From NCBI GenBank assembly GCA_036013505.1, contig CP107851.1, forward strand, positions 9,410,001 through 9,474,000: 64,000 nt of DNA. Reading direction: 5' to 3'. Positions within the stretch are counted from its first letter, which is position 1; every line of letters starts with the position of its first letter. The notes under the pieces are model-generated. The model ran no database searches, was not told the DNA's origin, and saw nothing but the letters and a program-made list of their open reading frames with translations. This stretch comes from Streptomyces sp. NBC_00510. Its GTDB lineage: Bacteria > Actinomycetota > Actinomycetes > Streptomycetales > Streptomycetaceae. The position numbers were made by a program, and so were the translations under genes. Of the stretch, positions 57,107 through 64,000 are shown piece by piece.

Positions 57107-57970
57107 ATGCAGCAGAACGTCCCGGACCCCGCCGAGACGGCCACCTCGTTCACGGAACTGCTGACCCTGGAGCGGCTGGAGGAGAACCTCTACCGCGGCT
57201 TCTGCCACGCCGGGATGCCGCCCCGGGCCTTCGGCGGCCAGGTCGCGGCGCAGTCGCTGATCGCGGCGGGCTCGACCCTGCCCGCCCCTGACCTGCTCGT
57301 CCACTCCCTGCACGGTTACTTCATCCGCGCGGGCCGCACCGACCGGCCCATCGTCTACGAGGTCGACCGGACCCGGGACGGACGCTCCTTCGCCACCCGG
57401 CGGGTGGTCGCGATCCAGGACGGCGAGGCCATCTTCAGCCTCTCCGCCTCCTTCCACCGCCCGGAGGACAGCGACGAGCACCAGGCGGACGCGCCCGTGG
57501 CGCCCGGGCCCGAGGGACTGCCCGAACTGTGGGAGCTCCGGCGTGCGCGCCGGGGGGTGTCCGTCTTCGAGGCCGTCCTGGAGTCCCGCTGCGTGGGCGA
57601 CCCCGACAAGGGACTGCCCAGCATCGGGCAGGGACCGCGCCAGCAGTTGTGGGTCCGCACCCGCGACGCCCTGTCAGGAGGGCCGTTGCTGCACGCCTGC
57701 GCCCTGACCTACTTCTCCGACATCCGGCTGCTCGCGACGGCCGGCCTGCCCTACGCCGACCACCCCGGCGTGCGGCAGGCCGCGTCGCTCGACCACGCCG
57801 TGTGGTTCCACCGGCCGTTCCGCGCCGACGAGTGGCTGCTGTTCGCCATGGAGAGCCCGACGTACGCGTCGTCCCGGGGCCTGGCCCGGGGTCAGTTCTT
57901 CACCCGGGACGGCCGCCTGGTCGCCTCCGTCGTGCAGGAGGGGCTGTACCGGCGGCGCCCGCCCCGCTGA
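57107..57970 (+). CDS. Acyl-CoA thioesterase II (TesB-like)
   Basis: 287 residues, double hot-dog fold. LTLERLEENLYRG (about 18-30), AFGGQVAAQSLIAA, VHSLHGYFIRAG, TRRVVAIQDG and FSLSASFH in the first half; the second half ends LDHAVWFHRPFRADEWLLF and GRLVASVVQEGLYR with the catalytic Asp region at LTYFSDI. Hydrolyses acyl-CoA esters. It precedes a CoA-transferase-like gene by 30 bases, suggesting one operon. Confidence 0.9.
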   Translation: MQQNVPDPAETATSFTELLTLERLEENLYRGFCHAGMPPRAFGGQVAAQSLIAAGSTLPAPDLLVHSLHGYFIRAGRTDRPIVYEVDRTRDGRSFATRRVVAIQDGEAIFSLSASFHRPEDSDEHQADAPVAPGPEGLPELWELRRARRGVSVFEAVLESRCVGDPDKGLPSIGQGPRQQLWVRTRDALSGGPLLHACALTYFSDIRLLATAGLPYADHPGVRQAASLDHAVWFHRPFRADEWLLFAMESPTYASSRGLARGQFFTRDGRLVASVVQEGLYRRRPPR

Positions 57971-58000
57971 ACGGCCGCCCTCCGAGGAAGGAACGACACG

Positions 58001-59389
58001 ATGCAGCAGCAGCAGCAGCCGACCGACCGCCCGACCGCCGACGCCTGGGAGGCCCTCGGCGGCGCCCCCGAGCGGGCGGAACACGTGGCGTACCGGGAGG
58101 TGGCCGGGGTGCTGCCCGCCCGGTTGCCGGTACGCCGGATGGCCCGGGCCACGGTCGGGGTCTGCTCCCTCGCCGCCGCAGAGCTGCTCGCGTTGCGCTC
58201 CGGTGGGCCGCCGCCCCCGGTGCTGGTCGACGAGGGGGCGGTGGCCACCGCGTTCGTGAGCGAGCGGCATCTGCGGATCGACGGCCGGGCGGCCACGTCC
58301 TTCGCTCCGCTGTCCGGCTTCTGGCGCACCGCGGACGGGTGGGTGCGCACCCATGCCAACTACCCGCACCACCGCGCCCGGTTGACCGCCGCCCTCGGCC
58401 TTCCCGGCGGTGGCGACGGCGGCGACGAGGACGCCCTGGCCCGACGGCTGGCGGACGAGCTGGCCGGGCGCACGGCCGCGGAGGTCGAGGAGACCGTCTA
58501 CGCGGCGGGCGGACTGGCCGTCGCCGTACGGGACCCGGGCCCGGCGACGCAGCCGCTCGTGGAGACCGAGCGCACCGACGACGCTGCGGTGCGCCCCCTG
58601 CCTCCGGCGGGGCTGCCCGCGGCGGGCGTCCGCGTGCTCGACCTGACGCGGGTCATCGCCGGACCGGTCGCCACGCGCACGCTGGCACTGCTGGGCGCGG
58701 ACGTGCTGCGGGTGGACAGCCCCCGTCTGCCGGAGGACGAGTCGGCCCACGCCGACACCGGCTTCGGGAAGCGGTCGGCGCGGCTCGACCTCTCCGGTCC
58801 CGACCGGACGGTCCTCGAGGAACTCCTCGCCTCCGCCGACGTGGTCGTGACCGGCTACCGCCCCGGCGCACTGGACCGATTCGGCCTCTCGCCGGAGGCG
58901 CTGCGCGAGCGACGGCCGGGGCTGGTCGTCGCCCAGCTCCGCGCCTGGGAGCGGTCCGGTCCCTGGGCGGGGCGGCGCGGCTTCGACAGCCTGGTGCAGG
59001 CGCGCTGCGGCATCGCCTCGATCGAGGCCGGACCGGACGGCCGCCCGGGCGTCCTCCCCGCCCAGGCCCTCGACCACGGCACCGGCTACCTGCTGGCCGC
59101 GGCGGTCCTGCGCGCCCTGGCCGACGCCCGCCGCCACGGCGGCGGAAGGCTGCTGCGGCTGTCGCTGACGGCCACGGCCTCCTGGCTGACGCACGGCATC
59201 GGCCCCGGCGACGCGCGGACCGGAACCGGATCCGATGGGGACCACGACCCCACGCGCCGGCTCGCCGTCGCCGACTCCGCCTACGGACGCCTGGTCCACG
59301 CCCTCCCGCCCCTGGGCTACCACGGCGCCCCGGCGGACTGGACCCGCCCCCCGGGGCGCTGGGGCACGGATCTTCCGGTCTGGCGGTGA
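58001..59389 (+). CDS. CaiB-family CoA-transferase with an extra N-terminal half
   Basis: 462 residues. Starts with MQQQQQ encoded by a CAG run. Residues 30-200 look like a degenerate C-terminal CaiB half (TADGWVRTHANYPHHRARL) and 205-460 like the N-terminal half: VRVLDLTRVIAGPVATRTLALLGADVLRVD, GKRSARLDLS, LLASADVVVTGYRPGALDRFG, LVVAQLRAWERSGP. The order is therefore swapped compared with ordinary CaiB proteins. The usual catalytic Asp of the GxxxAD motif is replaced around LPAQALDHGTGYL, where an Asp remains. Substrate unknown. Confidence 0.82.
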   Translation: MQQQQQPTDRPTADAWEALGGAPERAEHVAYREVAGVLPARLPVRRMARATVGVCSLAAAELLALRSGGPPPPVLVDEGAVATAFVSERHLRIDGRAATSFAPLSGFWRTADGWVRTHANYPHHRARLTAALGLPGGGDGGDEDALARRLADELAGRTAAEVEETVYAAGGLAVAVRDPGPATQPLVETERTDDAAVRPLPPAGLPAAGVRVLDLTRVIAGPVATRTLALLGADVLRVDSPRLPEDESAHADTGFGKRSARLDLSGPDRTVLEELLASADVVVTGYRPGALDRFGLSPEALRERRPGLVVAQLRAWERSGPWAGRRGFDSLVQARCGIASIEAGPDGRPGVLPAQALDHGTGYLLAAAVLRALADARRHGGGRLLRLSLTATASWLTHGIGPGDARTGTGSDGDHDPTRRLAVADSAYGRLVHALPPLGYHGAPADWTRPPGRWGTDLPVWR

Positions 59390-59399
59390 ACCACACGGA

Positions 59400-59424
59400 C
59401 CCCGGGTGAACCCTTCGCCCGGGG
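59400..59424 (+). terminator. Hairpin after the CoA-transferase gene
   Basis: CCCCGGG (59400-59406) and CCCGGGG (59418-59424) form a 7-bp stem beginning 11 bases after the stop. Confidence 0.55.
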
Positions 59425-59510
59425 GCGGGCGGTGGCCTGCCCCACGCGCGCGGAGTGCCCGGACCGCCACTACGATGCCCCGGCTGGAGATGATCAAGGG
59501 GAGGGGCGGC

Positions 59511-60794
59511 ATGGAGACAGGCCGGGGAAGACCGTGCCCGCAGTGCGGGCAGCGGCTGACGGCGGACGACCGGTTCGTCGTCTGGTGCGCGGCGTGCGAC
59601 TGGAACGTGCGGGGCGGGAACGAGGACGACGAGGAGCACGACGGCCCCATCGACGCGTTGCGCCGGCGCCTGTCGCGGGCGTACGGCGAGGAACTGTTCG
59701 CCAGGATGACCTCGGAACGGCCGCCGAGGCCCGGCCGGGGCGCGGCATACGTCGGCGCCTACGCGATCGCCGGCCTCGTGCACCTGCTGACGCTGGCCGT
59801 GGCCGGCGCCGGTGTGTGCCTCCTGGCGACGGGCCGGCGGGCGATCATCCCCGCCGTGCTGGGCGTCCTGTTGCTGGGCCTGGCATGGCTGATGCGTCCG
59901 CGGCTGGGGCGGATGCCGCGGCACGGGGACCGGCTGCACCGGGCGGACGCGCCGGCGCTCTACGCGCTGCTGGACGAGGTGGCCGACGCCCTCGGAGCGC
60001 CACGGGCGGACGTGGTCGTGGTGGACGCCCAGGTCAACGCCTCTGTCCAGGCGGTCGGCCTGCGCCGTCGCAAGGTGCTGACGATCGGACTCGGGCTGTG
60101 GGAGGTGCTGACCCCGCAGCAGCGGGTCGGCCTGCTCGGCCACGAGTTCGGTCACTTCGTCAACGGCGACACCAGCCAGACGCTCGTCATAGGTTCCGCT
60201 CACCGCACGCTCGTCGAGTGGTACGTGCTGTTGCGTCCGCAGCAGGACACCAGCGGCCTGGGAATGATCGAGATCGCCGCACGGCTGCTCATGTTCGTAC
60301 CCGCTTCCGCCGTGCTGCTGCTCCTGCACGTCCTGGCACACCTGACCCTGCGCGCCAGTCAGCAGGCCGAGTACCTCGCGGACGATCTCGAAGCGCAGAT
60401 CGGCTCGACGGAGGCTGCCATCGGGGGGCTCGACGTCCTGCTGCTCGCCGATGCCGTCTCCTTCTGGCTCGACCAGCAGTACGTCACCGCCGGCACCGTG
60501 CACCGCGCCACACGCGGCGCCGACAGGGAACCCGACGAGGCGGTCTGGGAGCGGCTCAAGGAGTACGTGGCGTCGATTCCCGTGCACGAGCTGGAGCGGC
60601 GGCGCCGGCTGTCCGCGCTGACCGCCCACGCCGAGGACCAGACGCACCCGCCGACCCACCTGCGCCGCGCCGCCGTGGAGCGCCGGGAGCACCATCGGGC
60701 CGCCGTCGTGCTGGACGTCGCGCGGAACAAGGAGGTCGACGCCGCGCTGGACCCGGCCCGCCGCCGGCTCGGCCGGGAGGTCCTGCGCGGCTGA
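59511..60794 (+). CDS. M48-family membrane metalloprotease with N-terminal zinc ribbon
   Basis: 427 residues. An N-terminal zinc ribbon (CPQCG...CAAC, about residues 9-28) is followed by two membrane helices (about 85-130), then the protease core with zinc motif GHEFGHFVNGD (HExxH) and the third ligand Glu in AEYLADD. HtpX/Ste24-like intramembrane-anchored protease, likely in membrane protein quality control. Start: GGGGAGGGG precedes ATG 59511; an upstream ATG at 59490 is possible. Confidence 0.88.
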   Translation: METGRGRPCPQCGQRLTADDRFVVWCAACDWNVRGGNEDDEEHDGPIDALRRRLSRAYGEELFARMTSERPPRPGRGAAYVGAYAIAGLVHLLTLAVAGAGVCLLATGRRAIIPAVLGVLLLGLAWLMRPRLGRMPRHGDRLHRADAPALYALLDEVADALGAPRADVVVVDAQVNASVQAVGLRRRKVLTIGLGLWEVLTPQQRVGLLGHEFGHFVNGDTSQTLVIGSAHRTLVEWYVLLRPQQDTSGLGMIEIAARLLMFVPASAVLLLLHVLAHLTLRASQQAEYLADDLEAQIGSTEAAIGGLDVLLLADAVSFWLDQQYVTAGTVHRATRGADREPDEAVWERLKEYVASIPVHELERRRRLSALTAHAEDQTHPPTHLRRAAVERREHHRAAVVLDVARNKEVDAALDPARRRLGREVLRG

Positions 60795-60806
60795 GCGACC
60801 CCGGGT

Positions 60807-61628
60807 TCAGGCCCGGCCGCCCCGCTCCAGGGGGATCCTCTCGCCCGCCTCGACGGCGAACGGCAGCCGGTTGCCGGCGGGCGGGAGGGGGCAGGTGGCG
60901 AGGTCGGTGTACGCGCAGGGCAGGTTGGCCGCCCGGTTGAAGTCCAGGCTCACCCCGCCCCCGGCGTCCGGCGGGTCGATCTGCAGGGAGCGGTTCGCCG
61001 CGTAGGTGGTCACCCCGGACGTCGCGTCCGTGAACAGCGCCATGAGGGCGCCCGGCCGCGAGCCGTTGAAGACGGTGAGCCGGTACGTCGCGCCGTCCAC
61101 GTCGAACTCCACCTGGCCCGGAGAGTCGTAGACGTGCTCCAGGCCCTCCACCGTCGCTCCCACGGTCACCGGACGCGGGGCGTCGTAGGGCACGAACCGG
61201 CCCTCACGGACCCAGCGGGGATCGGGCGCGTAGGCGGGCGTCCCGGTGAAGCCGGTGCGCAGCGGGTTGTCCGGGTGGCGTGGGCGCAGGATGTCGTGCC
61301 CGCCGCGCTTGGCGACCTCGATGACGGCGTCGCCGAAGCCGGCGTGGACACCGTCGCGCTCGCCGATCACGCCGAAGTCGTACCGGCCGCGCACCGGCGC
61401 ACCGTCGACGGTCAACTCCTCGCCGTCGCCGAGCTCGACCACCACGTGGCCGTCGGCGACCGACCAGGTGCCGGGGGCGTCCTCGAAGCGTTCCGGTCGC
61501 GGTCCCAGCCAGCGCAGGCTCGTGATCGCCAGGAAGCCGTGCGGACCGGCGAGCACCTCCTCCTTGCCGCGGTGCCAGCGCTCCCACTGCTCGGTGAAGC
61601 CGGTGCGTTCGACGTCCTGAGCGGTCAT
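60807..61628 (-). CDS. DUF1684 family protein
   Basis: 273 residues, beta-rich. Typical features: FTEQWERWHRGKEEVLAGPHGFLAITSLRWL (described by position ~11-40), FVPYDAPRPV, FNGSRPGALMALFTDATSG, YAANRSLQ and the closing DFNRAANLPCAYTDLATCPLPPAGNRLPF with two cysteines. Family function unknown. ATG 61628 has GGAGCTGCGGAC upstream. The stop is 12 bases from the convergent protease gene. Confidence 0.85.
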   Translation of the reverse strand: MTAQDVERTGFTEQWERWHRGKEEVLAGPHGFLAITSLRWLGPRPERFEDAPGTWSVADGHVVVELGDGEELTVDGAPVRGRYDFGVIGERDGVHAGFGDAVIEVAKRGGHDILRPRHPDNPLRTGFTGTPAYAPDPRWVREGRFVPYDAPRPVTVGATVEGLEHVYDSPGQVEFDVDGATYRLTVFNGSRPGALMALFTDATSGVTTYAANRSLQIDPPDAGGGVSLDFNRAANLPCAYTDLATCPLPPAGNRLPFAVEAGERIPLERGGRA

Positions 61629-61942
61629 GTCCGCAGCTCCCTCGCGTGGCGGTGTACTTCTCCGCCCCGTACAACCGCCGCGGCCCGCGAGGTCATCCCG
61701 GCTGCCCCCGACGCGGCGGCCCGCCCGGTCGGCGTGCGAGGACGACCGGGCGGGCTCCGCTTCCCAGGCTGCCCCGTGGGCGATCGCCGCGCAGGCCGGA
61801 GGCCGTCGCGATTGCGCCGGACGGGGTGGGGGGCGCCGCGTGTCGTGAGCGCGGCGTCAGGACGGGCAGGGGTCAACCTCCGTGCCGTGTAGGGAGGGTG
61901 CGCGCGGGTGACTCGCGCCCCTCGACGCGTACGGACGTCGGA
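61629..61942. other. Intergenic stretch with no recognised gene
   Basis: 314 GC-rich bases between DUF1684 and TetR genes (both leftward). Reading frames here are Arg/Pro-rich and look like GC shadows. It should contain the DUF1684 promoter; none was confidently identified. Confidence 0.5.
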
Positions 61943-62503
61943 TCAGGGGGTGACGAGCTGCCGCACCGACTCCACGACGACCCTCCTGCGCTCCGGTGCC
62001 GGGACCAGGGAGCGGACGTCCTCCCCTTGGCGCTGCCACATGTTGGCGACGACGAGGACGAGGGCGAGGAGTTCGCCCGCGCCCATGCGGTCGGTGACGG
62101 TGCCGCGCCGCTGCGCGTCCTCGACCGCGGCGACCTTGTCGGCCATGGACGCGGCCACGACGGGCCGGACCTCGCGGCCGTCGCCGCGCTCGAGGGCGTA
62201 CCAGGCCACGAAGCGCATGACCTCGGGGTGGTCGAGGCCCGCGTCGTAGAGGCGGCCGGCGTAGCCGGGCAGGTCGTCGGCGTCGATGGGGATGCCGGCG
62301 ACGGCCTGTTCGACGACGGCGTCGTAGACGGCCTCGAACAGGCCCTCCTTCCCGTCGAAGAAGGAGTAGGTCAGGCCGGGGCTCACCCCGGCGCGTCCGG
62401 CGATCCGGTCGACCCGTGCCCCGGCGACGCCGTACTCGGCGAACTCGGTCAGCGCCGCCTCCAGCAGCAGCCGCCGCTTCAGCTCCGGATCACGTGTGCG
62501 CAT
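61943..62503 (-). CDS. TetR-family regulator of the SDR gene
   Basis: 186 residues. HTH at about 15-55 (LTEFAEYGVAGARVDRIAGRAGVSPGLTYSFFDGKE, by position), then a ligand domain with VMRFVAWYALERGDG. ATG 62503 is chosen over 62539 because CGAGGA lies 8 bases upstream and similarity begins at RTRDPELKR. Divergent from an SDR gene across a 99-base gap with two identical palindromes, so it most likely represses both. Confidence 0.9.
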   Translation of the reverse strand: MRTRDPELKRRLLLEAALTEFAEYGVAGARVDRIAGRAGVSPGLTYSFFDGKEGLFEAVYDAVVEQAVAGIPIDADDLPGYAGRLYDAGLDHPEVMRFVAWYALERGDGREVRPVVAASMADKVAAVEDAQRRGTVTDRMGAGELLALVLVVANMWQRQGEDVRSLVPAPERRRVVVESVRQLVTP

Positions 62504-62521
62504 GCACGCATCCTCGGCTAT

Positions 62522-62531
62522 TGAACGTTCA
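62522..62531. promoter_or_regulatory. Operator TGAACGTTCA (copy 1)
   Basis: Perfect 10-bp palindrome directly upstream of the TetR start and next to a TTGACA hexamer (62533-62538), a likely -35 for the SDR gene. Identical to copy 2, 53 bases away. Confidence 0.65.
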
Positions 62532-62574
62532 TTTGACAACTCGGCCAGGGGCGGGGCACTGTCGAGCTACTAAA

Positions 62575-62584
62575 TGAACGTTCA
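62575..62584. promoter_or_regulatory. Operator TGAACGTTCA (copy 2)
   Basis: Identical 10-bp palindrome 18 bases before the SDR start; flanking AAT/CTT bases also resemble copy 1. Positioned to block SDR transcription or early elongation. Confidence 0.65.
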
Positions 62585-62602
62585 CTTGATAGGAGTACGG
62601 GC

Positions 62603-63535
62603 ATGCCCGCCACCACCGCCGCCACCCCCCACTGGACCCCCGGCGCCATCGCCGACCAGCGCGGCCGCACCGCCCTCATCACGGGCGGGAACAGCGGCAT
62701 CGGCCTGGAGACCGCGCGCGTGCTCGCAGGCCACGGCGCCCGCGTGATCCTCGCCGGACGCAGCCAGGACACGCTCGAGGCGGCGGCGGCCGCCCTCGCC
62801 GCGGAGCAGCCCGGCGCCGACGTCGGCACGGTCGTCGTCGACCTCGGCAGCCTCGCCTCGATCCGGCGGGCGGGCGAGCGGCTGGCCGCGGGGCCGGGGG
62901 CGGTCGACCTGCTGATCAACAACGCGGGCGTCATGAACGTGTCCGAGCGCCGCACCACCACCGACGGCTTCGAGCTGACCTTCGGTACCAACCACCTCGG
63001 CCACTTCGCCCTCACCGCCGGGCTCATGCCGGCCCTGCTCCGGTCGCAGGCGGCCCGCGTCGTGACCGTCAGCGCCGTCGCCGCGCGATGGCGCAGCGGC
63101 CGGCTCGACGACCTCAACAGCGAGCGCCGGTACGGAGCGATGGGCGCCTACGCCAAGTCCAAGCGCGCCAACGTCGTGTTCACCCGGGAACTGGCGCGCC
63201 GCCTGGCGGGCACCTCCGTCGAGGCGGTCGTCGTCCATCCCGGTTCGGCGATGACGAACCTGCAGCGGCACAGCAGCGGCCCGCTCGCCCGGATGGCCGT
63301 CGCCGTCGCCTCGCGGGCGCTGATGGGGTCGCCCGAAGGCGCGGCCTGGCCGTCGCTGTACGCCGCCACCAGCCCCGACGTCCGCAGCGGGCAGTTCCTC
63401 GGCCCCGCCGGACGCGACCAGACCTCCGGAACCCCCGTTCCGGTACGGCTGCCGCGCGGCGCGGACGACCCGGCCGAGGGCGAGCGGCTGTGGACGGAGA
63501 GCGAGCGGCTCACGGGCGTACGGTTCCCCGCCTGA
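62603..63535 (+). CDS. SDR-family oxidoreductase (retinol-dehydrogenase-like)
   Basis: 310 residues. NADP loop ITGGNSGIGLETARVLA (about 27-43), LLINNAGVMN (about 100), TNHLGHFALT, Ser in VVTVSAVAARWR and Tyr/Lys in YAKSKRANVVF (about 175). Substrate unknown; such enzymes often detoxify aldehydes or ketones. AGGAG is 7 bases before ATG 62603. Controlled by the divergent TetR through two TGAACGTTCA sites. Confidence 0.92.
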   Translation: MPATTAATPHWTPGAIADQRGRTALITGGNSGIGLETARVLAGHGARVILAGRSQDTLEAAAAALAAEQPGADVGTVVVDLGSLASIRRAGERLAAGPGAVDLLINNAGVMNVSERRTTTDGFELTFGTNHLGHFALTAGLMPALLRSQAARVVTVSAVAARWRSGRLDDLNSERRYGAMGAYAKSKRANVVFTRELARRLAGTSVEAVVVHPGSAMTNLQRHSSGPLARMAVAVASRALMGSPEGAAWPSLYAATSPDVRSGQFLGPAGRDQTSGTPVPVRLPRGADDPAEGERLWTESERLTGVRFPA

Positions 63536-63587
63536 GCGCCGCCGCGTCGCATCGTCCGCCCGCCGCCGCGTCGCCCGCCGCGGTCCG

Positions 63588-64000
63588 TCAGCCCGGCGGG
63601 TCCTCGCCGACGAGCCCGTCGACGGACTCCCGGATGAGGTCGGCGTGCCCGACGTGCCGCGCGTACTCCTCGATGAGGTCGACGAGGATGCGCCGCAGGC
63701 TCGGTGACCGCCCGTCAGCGGTGGTGTATCGGCCCAACTGCCCGAGGTCGCCCACCGCCAGGGCCTCGCGGACCACGCGGCGGGAGCAGGCGACCGCGTC
63801 CTGCCAGAGCGCCATGAGCTGTTCGGGGCCGTCCTGCGCCGCGGAGTGCCAGTCCCACTCGGGGTCGGCGCGCCAGTCCACCGTGTCCCACGGCGCACCC
63901 GGCTCCCGCCCGAGGAACTTCCGGGAGAACGAGGCGTCCTCGCAGTGCGCCAGGTGCTTCAGCAGGCCGCCCAGCGTCACCGACGAAGCACCGACCGTCG
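63588..64000 (-). CDS. DinB-superfamily (DUF664) protein, 5' end outside the window
   Basis: At least 137 residues are visible and the frame stays open to the window edge (SVTLGGLLKHLAHCED at the start of the visible part). LLKHLAHCEDASFSRKFLG, DWHSAAQDGPEQLMALW and ILVDLIEEYARHVGHADLIRESVDG match DinB/DUF664 four-helix proteins, many of which are thiol (mycothiol)-dependent metalloenzymes with His ligands. It ends in VGEDPPG. A GTG inside the window at 63980 is unlikely to be the true start because family similarity extends upstream. Confidence 0.85.
   Translation of the reverse strand, partial: TVGASSVTLGGLLKHLAHCEDASFSRKFLGREPGAPWDTVDWRADPEWDWHSAAQDGPEQLMALWQDAVACSRRVVREALAVGDLGQLGRYTTADGRSPSLRRILVDLIEEYARHVGHADLIRESVDGLVGEDPPG

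Noticed and set aside
61625-61876. An 83-codon leftward frame upstream of the DUF1684 gene
   Set aside because: Arg/Pro-rich composition, no Shine-Dalgarno and no fold-like pattern; treated as non-coding.
1-64000. tRNA, rRNA or a replication origin
   Set aside because: No cloverleaf with conserved T-loop, no rRNA signature stretches and no DnaA-box cluster were noticed while reading both strands.

Overview
The window is very GC-rich, with G/C-biased third codon positions, GTG/TTG starts, AGGAG-type Shine-Dalgarno sequences, Tat and Sec signal peptides, twin SpoIIE-type phosphatases, SPW, Rv1733c-like and DUF3040 proteins, and an RppA-type type III polyketide synthase. Together these point to an actinomycete, almost certainly Streptomyces, and to an accessory-rich part of the chromosome. 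No rRNA, tRNA or CRISPR array was seen. Function calls rest on motifs and remembered family patterns; no database search was possible.

Layout. 1-7.4 kb: 3' end of a Gly/Pro-rich protein, a Tat-exported multicopper oxidase, a DUF3040 protein, a HAMP histidine kinase/NarL regulator pair, a PfpI-type protein and a PAS-PAS-GAF-SpoIIE phosphatase. 7.4-14.5 kb: small proteins, an MFS exporter, two acetyltransferases, gene remnants and a secreted GH16 endoglucanase with CBM6, whose upstream region carries two copies of TGAGAGCGCTCTCA. 14.7-17.4 kb: a CYP158-like P450 next to rppA (tetrahydroxynaphthalene synthase). 17.6-22.4 kb: an esterase/peptidase-like hydrolase, then a dormancy-type group (Rv1733c-like protein, two double universal-stress proteins, XRE-flavin fusion) with a shared GGGCCGGTCGGCCC box. 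22.5-33.3 kb: an aldo/keto reductase and a three-gene secreted glycosidase operon (GH127, GH106, GH78) for plant pectin-type arabinose/rhamnose side chains. 33.4-35.4 kb: TetR-MFS operon with a clear operator.

35.4-43.1 kb: a divergent catabolic cluster. One arm is IclR regulator, ornithine-cyclodeaminase-like, CaiB CoA-transferase and CitE-like lyase. The other is an amidohydrolase plus an M19-like protein that lacks recognisable N-terminal zinc ligands. A TnpB-only IS200/IS605-type element sits between the cyclodeaminase and CoA-transferase genes, and its right end supplies the cyclodeaminase stop codon.

43.2-49.5 kb: an Imm32-like protein, a hemerythrin behind a MarR-type operator, a frameshifted acetyltransferase, an APH-like kinase, SDR, a DUF6518-like membrane protein, a lone maltokinase-cap protein, a RHH/PIN toxin-antitoxin pair and an SPW protein. 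49.6-59.4 kb: divergent P450/FAD monooxygenase, an alpha/beta hydrolase, then a TetR gene, a nitroreductase and a 4-hydroxylaminobenzoate-lyase-like (DUF4863) gene. Four sites upstream of these genes share TTACA-N9-TGTAA (one with a single mismatch). This suggests a nitroaromatic-responsive regulon of PnbA/PnbB type and is the most interesting system in the window. A thioesterase and a second CaiB-family protein follow. 59.5-64 kb: M48 protease, DUF1684 protein, a TetR/SDR divergent pair with twin TGAACGTTCA operators, and a DinB/DUF664 protein cut by the window end.
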